A DNA stretch of 64,000 nt, taken from Candidatus Marispirochaeta associata. Lineage in GTDB: Bacteria > Spirochaetota > Spirochaetia > JC444 > Marispirochaetaceae. The notes beneath the pieces were generated by a model, which worked only from the letters and a program-made list of their open reading frames with translations, was not told the origin of the DNA and did not search any database. Every line of letters begins with the position of its first letter. Position 1 is the first letter of the stretch. Positions 9,855 through 18,648 of the stretch are shown here, one piece after another. The stretch lies in the NCBI GenBank assembly GCA_001749745.1, contig JWTM01000418.1, positions 186,001-250,000 on the forward strand, given 5' to 3'. The translations under genes and the position numbers were made by a program.

Positions 9855-11195
9855 CTATTCAATTTCCCAGACCGCGTCGCGCACTACCTCGGCTACCGCG
9901 GGATGGGGGAAGATAATCTCTTTGATCTCGTCGACTCTCAGTTCCGCCTCGATCATGGAGGCAGCGACGGGGATAATCTCCGATGAAACCGCACCCATCA
10001 GATGTACCCCCAGGAGGGTATTCTTCTCGGCATCCACCAGTACCTTGCAGCGGCCCGGCTCGCGTTTGCCGTATTCGGCAAGAAAGCGGCCGTTGGCCCG
10101 CATCTGCACCGTGGCCGTCTTGACGGCGATCCCCTTCTCGGAAGCCTCTTTTTCGGTCAGGCCGCAACCGGCCGCTTCGGGCAGGGTGTAGACCGCCCAG
10201 GGGATGGCGTGGTAGCGCATGCGATCCTCTTTACCCAGGATGGTGTTGACCGCCACCTCGCCCATGCGGCTGGCCGAATGAGCCAGGAGGCTCGTTCCGG
10301 TCACATCGCCCACGGCAAAGACTCCGGGGAGGTTGGTGCGCATCTTCTCATCCACCTTGATGCCGCTCTTGGCGACATCGAGGCCGGCCTCGGTGAAACC
10401 CTCCAGGTTGGGCCGGCGACCGACGCTCATCAGCACCAGATCGGCTTCGGCCCGCTCGGTTGCGCCCTTCTTCTCATAAGCGACGCCTTTACCGTCGATG
10501 GCGGTGACCCGGGCGGAGGTGACGAACTTCACCCCTTTAATAGCCTTGCGCATCGCCTTTGCAAACTCCTCGTCCATCAAGGGCAGGATCTCGTCCATCA
10601 TCTCCACCACCGTTACCTCGACCCCCACCGACGCAAAGTAGCAGGCGAACTCGACCCCGATCACTCCGCCGCCGATCACGGCGAGCTTTTTCGGAAGTTC
10701 TGCGATAGAGAGAATACCGCGGTTGGTGACGACGTTTGTGCCGTCGGCGCCCGGAATCGGGGGAACCGCCGCCGAGGACCCGGAGGCGATGATTACATTC
10801 TTTCCGCTGTAGAGCGTGCCGTCGACCGAGACCGTCCGGTCGCGGTTCAGCACGGCGGCGCCCTTGACGACCTCGACCTTGTTCTTCTTCATCAGAAAAC
10901 CGATTCCGGCCCGGAGGGTCTCGATGGTCTCCTGCTTCCAGGCCATGGCGGCGGTCAGGTCGTACTTCACGTCCGAGGCGGTAACGCCGAAGCGCTCCGA
11001 TTCCCGGGCATGCACATAGTGCTTGGCCCCGGCTAACAGGGATTTGGTCGGTATGCAGCCCCAGTTGGTGCACTCCCCGCCCATCTCCTCCTTCTCTATT
11101 AAGAGGACCTTCAGTCCCGCGGCGCCGGCCCGCTCGGCGGCCACATAGCCGCCGGGACCCGCACCGATAACGATTAAATCGAACTCATTCGCCAT
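9855..11195 (-). CDS. lpdA: Dihydrolipoyl dehydrogenase (E3)
   Basis: FAD enzyme that reoxidises dihydrolipoyl-E2 with NAD+, 446 residues. FAD-binding VIGAGPGGYVAAERAG opens the protein, the redox disulfide is GGECTNWGCIPTKS (CX4C), the NAD-binding Rossmann is VIGGGVIGVEFA, FAVGDVTG is present, and the C-terminal HPAVAE supplies the active-site His/Glu. ATG 11195 is chosen because GAGGAGGAAAGTG lies just upstream, whereas an earlier in-frame start has no site. Lies between E2 and E1 in one operon, so all three complex components are encoded together. Confidence 0.93.
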   Translation of the reverse strand: MANEFDLIVIGAGPGGYVAAERAGAAGLKVLLIEKEEMGGECTNWGCIPTKSLLAGAKHYVHARESERFGVTASDVKYDLTAAMAWKQETIETLRAGIGFLMKKNKVEVVKGAAVLNRDRTVSVDGTLYSGKNVIIASGSSAAVPPIPGADGTNVVTNRGILSIAELPKKLAVIGGGVIGVEFACYFASVGVEVTVVEMMDEILPLMDEEFAKAMRKAIKGVKFVTSARVTAIDGKGVAYEKKGATERAEADLVLMSVGRRPNLEGFTEAGLDVAKSGIKVDEKMRTNLPGVFAVGDVTGTSLLAHSASRMGEVAVNTILGKEDRMRYHAIPWAVYTLPEAAGCGLTEKEASEKGIAVKTATVQMRANGRFLAEYGKREPGRCKVLVDAEKNTLLGVHLMGAVSSEIIPVAASMIEAELRVDEIKEIIFPHPAVAEVVRDAVWEIE

Positions 11196-11213
11196 CACTT
11201 TCCTCCTCCTCAC

Positions 11214-12554
11214 CTACTCGGCCAACGAGAGTCGGAAGTTGGCGATCTCGGCCGAAAGGGCCTTCAAGAAACGGGCGCCGGGGGCGCCGTCTACCGCACG
11301 GTGGTCGATAGTCAGCGAGAGGCCGAGATGGGGTACAAACTCCACTTCCTCCGCCCCCTGCACGGGCTTCAAGTCGATCCCGCCGACCCCGAGGATGCCG
11401 ACCTGCGGGGCGTTCAGTACGGGAGTGAAGCTCTCGACCACCAGGGCGCCTAAGTTGGTGATGGTAAAGGTCGCGCCGCCGAGCTCGTCGGGATTGATCG
11501 ATCCTTCGACGCAGGCCTTGCCCAGACGCTTCGTCTCGGCGGATATCGCCTTAAGACTGAGTCTGTGGGCATTGCGGATGGTGGGTACCATCAGGCCTCG
11601 GTCGGTGTCGACGGCGAAGCCCAAGTTAACCGCCCCGTGCTCGACGATCTTATCCTCGAACATCGATGCATTCATAAAGGGGAAGCGAGGGAGCACCCGG
11701 CTCACCGCAAAAAGCACCATATCGTTGATGGAGATCCCGGCGGTACCGAGCTCCTCCGGGGCGGCCTTGCACTGCTTGCGGTAGCTCTGGAGCTCCCGGG
11801 CGTCGGCAGTGGCGTTCATGGTCAGCTGGGCGGTGCTCTGCAGGGAGGCGTGCATTCTCTCGGCGATCAGCTTGCGCACACCCTTGACTGGGATCTCCCG
11901 GTCCTCTTCGACGACGGGCGCCGTCTGGGCGGCGGCGACCGCGAGATCCGAGGAAAGGATCCGACCGCCGATACCGCTCCCCCGCTGGGGTGCAGCCATG
12001 CCTGACGCTAAGCCCGCCTTGGCGGCGGGACTGACCGGTACCCCCGGCTGGGCGGCGAGAACGTCCCGCTCGATGACCCGGCCTCCGGGACCGGTGCCGG
12101 CAAGTCCTTCGAGGGCGACGCCTCGCTCGCTCGCGGTCTTTCGCGCCCGGGGAGAGACGCCGACCGAGGAGCCCGCAGCCTCAGATTTAACCGGGGCCTG
12201 TTCAGGCGCGGTCGGTGCGGCTGCCGGGGTGGATTCCGTCGGGGCTTCAGGCGCCGGGGCGGACTCCGCAGGAGCGGGAGCCGCATCGGCGGGGGCCATG
12301 GAGGAGACATCCTCACCGGCTTCGCCGACTGCGGCGATAACCGTCAGCACCGGGACATCGTCGCCGGCGGCGAAAAACTGCTTTATCAGGGTACCGTCCG
12401 CCGGGGACTCGACCTCGAAGGTCGCTTTGTCGGTTTCGACCTCACAGACGATATCGCCGCTCGTGACGGCATCGCCTTCGTTTTTACGCCACTCCAGGAT
12501 AACGCAGGATTCTACGCTGTTGCCCTGACGGGGCATTAGGATTTCCGTTGCCAT
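11214..12554 (-). CDS. Dihydrolipoamide acyltransferase (E2) with two E3-binding-like segments
   Basis: Core of the dehydrogenase complex, 446 residues. Residues 1-80 are a lipoyl domain with the lipoylation site ETDKATFEVE. An Ala/Pro/Glu-rich flexible linker follows, then a peripheral-subunit-binding domain (SPRARKTASERG...GGRVIERDV) and a second similar segment (SPAAKAGLAS...GGRILSSDL), which is unusual. The catalytic acyltransferase domain ends with DHRAVDGAPGARF, the DHRxxDG active-site motif. First structural gene after the DeoR regulator (46-base gap). Confidence 0.9.
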   Translation of the reverse strand: MATEILMPRQGNSVESCVILEWRKNEGDAVTSGDIVCEVETDKATFEVESPADGTLIKQFFAAGDDVPVLTVIAAVGEAGEDVSSMAPADAAPAPAESAPAPEAPTESTPAAAPTAPEQAPVKSEAAGSSVGVSPRARKTASERGVALEGLAGTGPGGRVIERDVLAAQPGVPVSPAAKAGLASGMAAPQRGSGIGGRILSSDLAVAAAQTAPVVEEDREIPVKGVRKLIAERMHASLQSTAQLTMNATADARELQSYRKQCKAAPEELGTAGISINDMVLFAVSRVLPRFPFMNASMFEDKIVEHGAVNLGFAVDTDRGLMVPTIRNAHRLSLKAISAETKRLGKACVEGSINPDELGGATFTITNLGALVVESFTPVLNAPQVGILGVGGIDLKPVQGAEEVEFVPHLGLSLTIDHRAVDGAPGARFLKALSAEIANFRLSLAE

Positions 12555-12600
12555 TCTCTCCTTACTCCTCGTAACTGGTATTCTGTTTTACGTTCCGCAT

Positions 12601-13356
12601 TCAAACCTGTTCTATTCGATGCCCCGCTTCGCTCAAGGAGGCGATCACCTCCGGAGGCATCTCGTCATCGGTAATAATATGATTGTAGCTGTCCAGGGGC
12701 AGCATGCGCACGAAGCCGGAGCGGCCGTACTTGGATGAGTCCACCACCAGAAAGCGCTCGTCCGCCTGCAGGGCCATGCGCTTATTGACCTCGGCCCCCT
12801 CTACCAAGTGGGTGCTGGTGCCGTTTTCTAGGGTGAAACCGTCGGTTCCGAGAAAGGCCTTCCGTACGTGAAACTCATCCAGTTCGCGCAGCGCAATCGG
12901 GCCGACTAAGGATTCGGTAGCCGGCCGAAACTCTCCCCCCACTACCGTCAGATGCAGCTGGGGATTCATGCGCGCGTAGGGAATAAGCAGGGTCGAGTTG
13001 GTTACGATGTGAATATCCCGTTTGCCCAAGAGGTACTTGGCGATCAGAGCCGTAGTGGTGCCCGCCTCGATCATTACCGTATCACCGTCCTGCACATAAG
13101 AGGCGGCGGCCCGGGCGATGCGGTTCTTCTGCTCTTGCCGATTGCGGTTGCGCTCCAGAATGCTGGCGTGAAAGGCCGGCATGGCTCCGCCGTGGGTGCG
13201 GACGATGAAGCCCTTCTCCTCTAAGGAGGAGAGATCGCTGCGGACGGTGACCTTCGAAACCGAAAGCTTATCGCTCACTTCGGCCACGGATATCGCGGCG
13301 TCGTCGGCCAAAAGAGTCAGAATCTGTCGTTCCCGTTCGCTTAATCCCGATTCCAT
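12601..13356 (-). CDS. DeoR/GlpR-family transcriptional repressor
   Basis: 251 residues. The N-terminal winged helix (about 1-60) has ILTLLADDAAISVAEVS and the DeoR signature SKVTVRSDLSSLEEKG...RTHGGA. The remainder is the sugar-phosphate-binding sensor domain (MIEAGTTTALIA, FLGTDGF, LVVDSSKYG). It is the promoter-proximal gene of the operon that runs to the sorE-like gene, and its own promoter carries two GAAAGCRAAAAG boxes, so autoregulation relieved by a phosphorylated sugar is likely. AGGAAG upstream of the ATG is the probable ribosome site. Confidence 0.88.
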   Translation of the reverse strand: MESGLSERERQILTLLADDAAISVAEVSDKLSVSKVTVRSDLSSLEEKGFIVRTHGGAMPAFHASILERNRNRQEQKNRIARAAASYVQDGDTVMIEAGTTTALIAKYLLGKRDIHIVTNSTLLIPYARMNPQLHLTVVGGEFRPATESLVGPIALRELDEFHVRKAFLGTDGFTLENGTSTHLVEGAEVNKRMALQADERFLVVDSSKYGRSGFVRMLPLDSYNHIITDDEMPPEVIASLSEAGHRIEQV

Positions 13357-13381
13357 CTTCGTGTAGCTTCCTATTTATCTT

Positions 13382-13423
13382 CTTTTCGCTTTCTATTTTA
13401 TTTCTTTTTGCTTTCTTTTGCAA
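13382..13423 (-). promoter_or_regulatory. Promoter and paired DeoR operators of the E2/E3/E1-sorE operon
   Basis: On the minus strand: -35 TTGCAA (13418-13423), 17-bp spacer, -10 TAAAAT (13395-13400). Two direct repeats GAAAGCAAAAAG (13404-13415) and GAAAGCGAAAAG (13382-13393) are exactly 22 bp apart; one fills the spacer, the other covers the start-site region. Purine-rich CTTTCG/CTTTGC-type repeats on one face of the helix are what DeoR-family repressors bind. Confidence 0.7.
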
Positions 13424-13489
13424 GAGCAATTTAGGAAAAGTTCGATCATACTGTTCCCGATCCTGCGGATAGCATGCGACAATAGCGGC

Positions 13490-13879
13490 ATGAAGCGATT
13501 AATAGAAGAGTTAAAGCAGAGAGGCGCGGATAAGTATTTCCATGAGATGGGACTGGAGCTGGAAACTCTCTTCCAGGCCCCGGATTTAGAGCAGAATCCC
13601 TACCGGGAACATCTGTGGGAGCTCCGACGCAATGAGGAGTACATTATCGTCAACGCCATTCCACCCAAGGAATTGCAGGACCATCTATTCTGGGAGGAGT
13701 GGTTCATTCACGAGCAGAAGGTACACCACCATATTCTGAGTCTCTGGCGGCCGCCCCGCTTCGACGAGATATTCCAGGCCCCGGAACGGGACGAGATCCA
13801 CCCGCCACAATCCTTCGGCAGACGCTGGTATGTGGTGAACGATGTCGACCTTCGGCCGCTGTTGATGCGAAGAAGCTGA
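13490..13879 (+). CDS. Hypothetical protein of 129 residues
   Basis: I do not recognise this family. The product is acidic and soluble with no signal peptide or membrane segment and is rich in aromatic residues (EYIIVNAIPP, WEEWFIHEQKVHHH, RRWYVVNDVDL). ATG 13490 opens MKRLIEELK, a normal-looking N-terminus, but no good Shine-Dalgarno precedes it; an earlier in-frame start at 13418 lies inside the divergent promoter and is less likely. Its stop abuts the stop of the convergent HAD gene, the two sharing TGATCA. Confidence 0.55.
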   Translation: MKRLIEELKQRGADKYFHEMGLELETLFQAPDLEQNPYREHLWELRRNEEYIIVNAIPPKELQDHLFWEEWFIHEQKVHHHILSLWRPPRFDEIFQAPERDEIHPPQSFGRRWYVVNDVDLRPLLMRRS

Positions 13880-14641
13880 TCAGCCGCTTTTCGTTCGGGA
13901 GCTCCCCGCAATAAGCCGGATCATCTCTTGCCGGTCGATTACCGGCGCATCCTCCTGGGAGAGCCACTCGGGTTTGACATAGCCCCATGCAGCCAGGTAG
14001 CCGGCGACCCGCGGATCATCCAGTTTGTAGAGATGGTCGATCTGGTCCTCGAAGAGGTTGGCCCGCTCCGCCCCTAGCTTGGCCATCACCTCCCGGATTA
14101 CATTGATCTTGGGACGCTTGCCGGAACAGATGATCCGCTCCAGGGGCCAGTCGATCCCCTTGGAGACCAGGATCTCCCGGATGAAAGGGGCCTCCTTGGT
14201 GGAGAGGACGTAGCAGCCCGCATTCTTCGCCCAGTCGCGTCCGGCTTTCTCGAACCCGGAGTAGATATGGTTCAGGGAGAGCCAATATTTCCTATCCTCT
14301 GCCAGAAGCTTCCGCCGGGCCTTGTAAAAGAGGGAGTGAAACTCATCGTTCAACTCCTCGAGCTCTTCCTCGAGACGGTCGAAATCCTCCTGAGATCGAA
14401 GCCGGATATCCTCAAAAACCGCGTGCTGCAGGCTTACATAATCCCCGCCCCGGCGGATAAAAGGCCGGAAGGAGTCGAAGCGTTCCCGGGAACGGAGATC
14501 GACCTCCAAGGGTACGATCCCCCGATAGAGCTGATGATAGGCAATAAAGGAACTAACATAGCACTCGGCCAGGGAGTCGCAAAAGACCCCGTCGAAATCG
14601 ATAAAGTTGAGCACAAACGGCTCGCCTTGCAAATTCTCCAT
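13880..14641 (-). CDS. HAD-superfamily hydrolase
   Basis: 253-residue HAD-fold protein, probably a small-molecule phosphatase. Motif I is IDFDGVFCDS near the N-terminus; an alpha-helical cap with EELEELNDEF follows; LSTKEA supplies the motif II Ser/Thr, and LFEDQIDHL is a plausible motif IV (acidic pair). The start at 14641 is chosen because the N-terminus MENLQGEPFVLNFIDFDG places motif I at its usual position; longer in-frame starts run through the divergent glucokinase gene. A TATAAT hexamer ends seven bases before this ATG, so the transcript may have almost no leader. Substrate unknown. Confidence 0.7.
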   Translation of the reverse strand: MENLQGEPFVLNFIDFDGVFCDSLAECYVSSFIAYHQLYRGIVPLEVDLRSRERFDSFRPFIRRGGDYVSLQHAVFEDIRLRSQEDFDRLEEELEELNDEFHSLFYKARRKLLAEDRKYWLSLNHIYSGFEKAGRDWAKNAGCYVLSTKEAPFIREILVSKGIDWPLERIICSGKRPKINVIREVMAKLGAERANLFEDQIDHLYKLDDPRVAGYLAAWGYVKPEWLSQEDAPVIDRQEMIRLIAGSSRTKSG

Positions 14642-14705
14642 GAGCGTATTATAAGGATGAACACCCGGCGTATCCAGAGCCGGGAGGGATTTAGGAGGCC
14701 AATCC

Positions 14706-15746
14706 GTGGAGACTGAGTACATTCTCGCCGGCGACGTGGGCGGCACCAATACCAATCTGGCGATCGTAAAGCGCACGCAGGAACGTTTTACCATCGAGGC
14801 GGATACCAGCATCGATTCCACATCGGTCGAGGATTTCAGCCGCACCGTGCAGCGGGTCTTGCGCGACTTCGGCCCGGAACTCAGCCCCAGCCGCTGCTGT
14901 ATCAGCGCCGCCGGCCATGTGGAAAATAACTTCTGTCGCTTGACCAATCTCCCCTGGGCGATAGACGGTAGGCAACTGCAGAAGGAACTCAATCTTCCCA
15001 CGGCGGTAATCAACGACTTCCTGGCCTTGAGCTACTCCCTGCCACTCCTCGATACCGCCGATCCTTCCCAGGTCATCCCCCTCCCCCATCCCGACGGCTC
15101 CACACCGACACCGAAGGGAAACTCCCTGGCGATCATCGGCGCCGGAACCGGCCTCGGCGTAGGACATCTGGTTAAGGCCGGCGGCCGCTACGTGGCGATT
15201 CCTTCCGAGGGGGGCCACATGGATTTTCCCGCCTTCGACAAGGAGACCCAGAAGCTGGGGAACTTCTTGAAGCCCCGTTACGACAGCTGGCCCGGAACCG
15301 AGTGCGTCCTCTCCGGCCGGGGCATCGCCAACATCTACGCCTTCGTGCGACAGTCGGTTGCAGGACCCGCGGACGAAGTGCTGAACGAGATCGACGCTCT
15401 GCCGGACCGGCAGAAACCGGCGCTGATCGCCAAATACGGCGACTCCAACCCCCACTGTTCGCGCGTAATGGAGCTCTTTACCCGAATCTACGGCAAGTTC
15501 GCCGGGAATCAGGCACTGAACCTCCTGCCCGAGGCGGGACTCTTCCTGGCCGGCGGAATCGCCCAGAAAAACATCGACTATTTACTCAAGGAACAACGCT
15601 TTATGCGCTACTTCGAGAGCAACTACAACCCCAAACTCCGGGCGGTACAACATGAGATTCCCGTCTTCCTGATCAAAGAGTACAGCGTCTCCCTGCTGGG
15701 AGCCGCTCACGCCGCAACACTATTGACCGAAGAGGATGCCACCTGA
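14706..15746 (+). CDS. glk: Glucokinase (Glk family)
   Basis: ATP-dependent hexokinase giving glucose-6-phosphate, 346 residues. The N-terminal phosphate-binding loop is AGDVGGTNTNLAIV; ISAAGHVENN, INDFLALSY and IGAGTGLGVGHL are the other Glk-family landmarks, and LAGGIAQKN lies near the C-terminus. It lacks the CXCGXXGC cysteines of ROK glucokinases, so it is the PF02685 type. GTG start at 14706 has AGGAGG seven bases upstream. Its stop overlaps the nudC ATG (TGATG), so the two are coupled. Confidence 0.88.
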   Translation: METEYILAGDVGGTNTNLAIVKRTQERFTIEADTSIDSTSVEDFSRTVQRVLRDFGPELSPSRCCISAAGHVENNFCRLTNLPWAIDGRQLQKELNLPTAVINDFLALSYSLPLLDTADPSQVIPLPHPDGSTPTPKGNSLAIIGAGTGLGVGHLVKAGGRYVAIPSEGGHMDFPAFDKETQKLGNFLKPRYDSWPGTECVLSGRGIANIYAFVRQSVAGPADEVLNEIDALPDRQKPALIAKYGDSNPHCSRVMELFTRIYGKFAGNQALNLLPEAGLFLAGGIAQKNIDYLLKEQRFMRYFESNYNPKLRAVQHEIPVFLIKEYSVSLLGAAHAATLLTEEDAT

Positions 15747-16552
15747 TGTTTGTACCCGACTGGAGCCCTGCGGATCCTGAAAACCTGGCCGCCGAAGCCT
15801 GGACCTTAATCGTCGCCAATCGAGAGCTCTGCTTTTCGAGAGACGACCCCGACAATCCCCTGATTCCCTTAGGGGATATCGATCCCAAACTCTATGCCGG
15901 CGGAATAATCCGTCTGGGGCTCTACCGGGAGCGGCCGCTCTACATCTTCGAGTGCGACGACGCACCTCTCGACATGGAGACAGTCGACTTTCGGGATGCG
16001 CTGATGCGCCTCGACGGCGAGGTAACCCGAGCCGCCATGCTCGGCTACCATATTCTAATCTGGCTCAAAAACTCCCGCTACTGCGGCCGCTGCGGCGTCC
16101 TGAATGAATTCCACCAGCACGAGAAGGCCCGGCGTTGCCCCGCCTGCGGTATGGTGGTCTTCCCGCGGATTTCTCCGGCGGTTATCACTGCGGTCTTAAA
16201 GGACGGCAAACTGCTTTTAGCCTATAACAAGCGCTTTACCGTACCGGTATACAGCCTCTTGGCAGGATTCGTCGAACCCGGGGAGACGCTGGAAGAGACG
16301 GTCGCCCGGGAGATTCGGGAAGAAGTCGGAATCGAGGTGAAGAACATCCGCTACCTCGCCTCCCAACCCTGGCCCTTTCCCGATTCTCTGATGCTCGGCT
16401 TTTTAGCCGACTGGCGCTCCGGCGAAATCGAACCGGACGGAATAGAGATCACCGATGCCGGCTGGTACGGACCGGACAACCTGCCCCGACTCCCCCGAAA
16501 GGGGAGCATCGCCTTGAGGATTATCGAGAGCCTTATTCCGGAGCTGAAATAG
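15746..16552 (+). CDS. nudC: NAD+ diphosphatase (Nudix)
   Basis: 268 residues. The central zinc ribbon is CGRCG...CPACG, followed by the Nudix box GFVEPGETLEETVAREIREE (with the expected REVGIE ending) and the NADH-pyrophosphatase signature SQPWPFPDS, which separates NudC from other Nudix enzymes. It hydrolyses NAD(H) to NMN(H) and AMP and also acts on NAD-capped RNA. Translationally coupled to glk. Confidence 0.92.
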   Translation: MFVPDWSPADPENLAAEAWTLIVANRELCFSRDDPDNPLIPLGDIDPKLYAGGIIRLGLYRERPLYIFECDDAPLDMETVDFRDALMRLDGEVTRAAMLGYHILIWLKNSRYCGRCGVLNEFHQHEKARRCPACGMVVFPRISPAVITAVLKDGKLLLAYNKRFTVPVYSLLAGFVEPGETLEETVAREIREEVGIEVKNIRYLASQPWPFPDSLMLGFLADWRSGEIEPDGIEITDAGWYGPDNLPRLPRKGSIALRIIESLIPELK

Positions 16553-16586
16553 GACTCATCCCGGTTCATCCCCTTGGAAAAGCGGG

Positions 16587-16616
16587 GTGACAGCCCTCCT
16601 CTTCTCCCCTTATAAT
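16587..16616 (+). promoter_or_regulatory. Promoter ahead of the UDP-glucose pyrophosphorylase gene
   Basis: GTGACA (16587-16592), 18-bp spacer, TATAAT (16611-16616), about 20 bases before the ATG, with GAGGAG between. This would allow expression independent of glk-nudC. Confidence 0.5.
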
Positions 16617-16635
16617 AGAGGCAGAGGAGTGAAGT

Positions 16636-18210
16636 ATGCACAACGACGATATCCGCCGCTTACTGACCGAAAACGGCATCGACGCCGATTTAAGCCTTGA
16701 GATTCTGAAGCGTTACAACGCCGGGGAATTCAAGAACCAACCCAAGGTTGAGATGAGCGATATTCCCGGCATCGACGGGACGAGCATTATCGATATGGCC
16801 GAAGCCGCCTGGGAGATGCCCGCCGATAAGGCCGAGAAACGGCTCAAGGAGCTCTCCATCCCCCTTCCCCTCGAGCGTTTCGCCCGAGTTGAGGAGGGTA
16901 CGGCCCGCTTCGACAAGCGGGGACTTACCGCACTTGGTTATCTCCTCTACCCCAAGACCGCCTACGGCGTCCTCAACGGCGGCTCGGCTACGAGCTATGT
17001 GGACGAAAAGAAGAACTCATCCTTCTCCTCCGAGATCCTGGAATTAAACCGGGAGACCTTCGAAAAGATCGCTGCGATCGCCCAGGGACGGGCCAAGGGA
17101 ATCACCCCGGCCTGTATCAATCCCGACGGAAGCCCCGGACCGAGCTACATGGAGCTGAAGATGCGCGGGCTCCTGATACGGGAGTTGATCTACCGGGAAC
17201 TGAGCGGAGATACGGCGCCTAAGGCCTCGCCCCTCTTCCAGATGACCAGCGTCAACAACGACGAGGAGGTGGCCGAAGCCTATACCGGTTACAGCAACAG
17301 TCCCTATATCACGGAGCTTATGGAGGAGCTGGACACGCAGATAAACGCGTGCCAGAGCGGCGTGCAGCCCATGATCAGCGCCTTCAGCCACTCGGAGCAG
17401 GGGGACCCCAAGGAGATTTTCGTTAAGAGCGACGGGAACCCCTTGGCCCTCCCCGGCGGACACGGGCAGAACTTCGCAGTTCTAAAGGATACCTATCTAG
17501 CCTTAGAGGCGGCCGGCAAGGAGTTCGCCTACCTCGGGAACGTAGACAACCTGGCCAACCTCCCCAATCCGGCCGGTGTGGCCCTGATGGCCCTGAGCGG
17601 CAAGGAGGCGGCCTTCGAGTTCTCCTTCAAGACCCCGGTGGACATCAAGGGGGGCATTCTGATCCGGGACACCCGGGGGATGCTCAACTGCGGCGACATC
17701 GGCCCCGCCATCTCCAAAAGCGAGCTGGCCGCCGCCGAGGAACGGGGCAAACCGATCCTCTTCAACTGCGCCACCGGCCTCTTCAACCTGAAGCATCTTA
17801 AAGCTGAGCTTCCCCGGATCATCCGCGACCTGCCGACCCGCTTCTCCGACCAGGACAAGGACGCCGGGCGCTACTCCCAGGCGGAACAGGTTACCTGGGA
17901 GGTGATCGGCATGCTCGAGGACTTCTTCGTCTTCGGGGTCGACAAGTACGAAAGGTTTATCGCCGCCAAGCTCCTCTTAGAGAGCTTCCTCGCCTCGGGC
18001 CTCTCCCTGGACCACCCCGATTTTCCCCGCCACAATGATCCGGCCCAGGATCTCTACACCGTGGGGAAGAAGCTCCACGCCGGCCTCGAGCGGCTTTTCC
18101 GGGAGGAGTACGGCCTGAAGCTCGAGGGGGACCGCTGGCAGCCGAAGAGCGTCGCCGAGCTGAAAGCCGATGCGCAGAAGTTGGGCAAGGAACTGGGAGT
18201 GATCGACTAG
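16636..18210 (+). CDS. UTP--glucose-1-phosphate uridylyltransferase, UDPGP (eukaryotic-type) family
   Basis: Makes UDP-glucose from UTP and glucose-1-P. 524 residues, the size of eukaryotic-type UDPGP enzymes and much longer than bacterial GalU. The nucleotide-binding loop reads [15 protein letters not shown]; later landmarks are [21 protein letters not shown] and [19 protein letters not shown] lies ahead of the ATG. The gene overlaps hisI by one base. The last 345 bases are duplicated, in diverged form, at 23403-23749. With glk just upstream it points to glucose activation for glycans or glycolipids. Confidence 0.85.
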   Translation: MHNDDIRRLLTENGIDADLSLEILKRYNAGEFKNQPKVEMSDIPGIDGTSIIDMAEAAWEMPADKAEKRLKELSIPLPLERFARVEEGTARFDKRGLTALGYLLYPKTAYGVLNGGSATSYVDEKKNSSFSSEILELNRETFEKIAAIAQGRAKGITPACINPDGSPGPSYMELKMRGLLIRELIYRELSGDTAPKASPLFQMTSVNNDEEVAEAYTGYSNSPYITELMEELDTQINACQSGVQPMISAFSHSEQGDPKEIFVKSDGNPLALPGGHGQNFAVLKDTYLALEAAGKEFAYLGNVDNLANLPNPAGVALMALSGKEAAFEFSFKTPVDIKGGILIRDTRGMLNCGDIGPAISKSELAAAEERGKPILFNCATGLFNLKHLKAELPRIIRDLPTRFSDQDKDAGRYSQAEQVTWEVIGMLEDFFVFGVDKYERFIAAKLLLESFLASGLSLDHPDFPRHNDPAQDLYTVGKKLHAGLERLFREEYGLKLEGDRWQPKSVAELKADAQKLGKELGVID

Positions 18211-18565
18211 TGGCCGACCGGGAGACGACAACCGAGATAGATCTCGATTTTGAGAAGAACGGCGGCCTGGTCAGCGCCGTGGCCCAGGATATCATCTCCG
18301 GCGAGGTGCTGATGGTCGCCTTCATGAACCGCGAGGCCTTCGAGAAGACCCTCTCCACCGGCTACGCCCACTACTACAGCCGAAGCCGCGACTCACTCTG
18401 GAAGAAGGGCGAAACATCCGGCCATCTGCAGAAGGTGGCCGACCTCCGGGTCGACTGCGACCAGGACTGCGTGCTGATGCTGGTGGAACAGACCGGCGCC
18501 GCCTGCCATACCGGCAAGAAGAGCTGCTTTTACCGGCGGGTGAACGGGGGGAAGCTTCAGGAGGT
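17864..18565 (+). repeat. Direct repeat, copy A (UDPGP 3' end plus hisI)
   Basis: Matches 23403-24104 with a constant offset of 5539 bases and no indels. Bases 18261-18565 (305 bp) are identical to 23800-24104 by eye; the stretch before is clearly diverged (26 of 114 encoded residues differ in the UDPGP tail by my count). The match stops at the hisI stop codon. Confidence 0.9.
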
Positions 18566-18569
18566 TTGA
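18210..18569 (+). CDS. hisI: Phosphoribosyl-AMP cyclohydrolase, copy A
   Basis: Third step of histidine synthesis, opening the adenine ring of PR-AMP; 119 residues, stand-alone HisI without the HisE domain. Zinc/magnesium motifs are visible: [10 protein letters not shown] and [13 protein letters not shown]. The GTG start overlaps the UDPGP stop (TAGTG). No other his genes lie in the window. From codon 18 to the end it is identical in DNA to copy B at 23746. Confidence 0.9.
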   Translation: MADRETTTEIDLDFEKNGGLVSAVAQDIISGEVLMVAFMNREAFEKTLSTGYAHYYSRSRDSLWKKGETSGHLQKVADLRVDCDQDCVLMLVEQTGAACHTGKKSCFYRRVNGGKLQEV

Positions 18570-18648
18570 TTACTCTTCAAGCACGGCCAATAGAAGCTCT
18601 ATTCTTGGACGCCCTTTTCGTCTAGTCGCACCACTATAGTTATGCTTT

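Noticed and set aside
13418..13489. Longer N-terminus for the 13490 protein
   Set aside because: It would start inside the -35 region of the divergent DeoR promoter and has no ribosome site.
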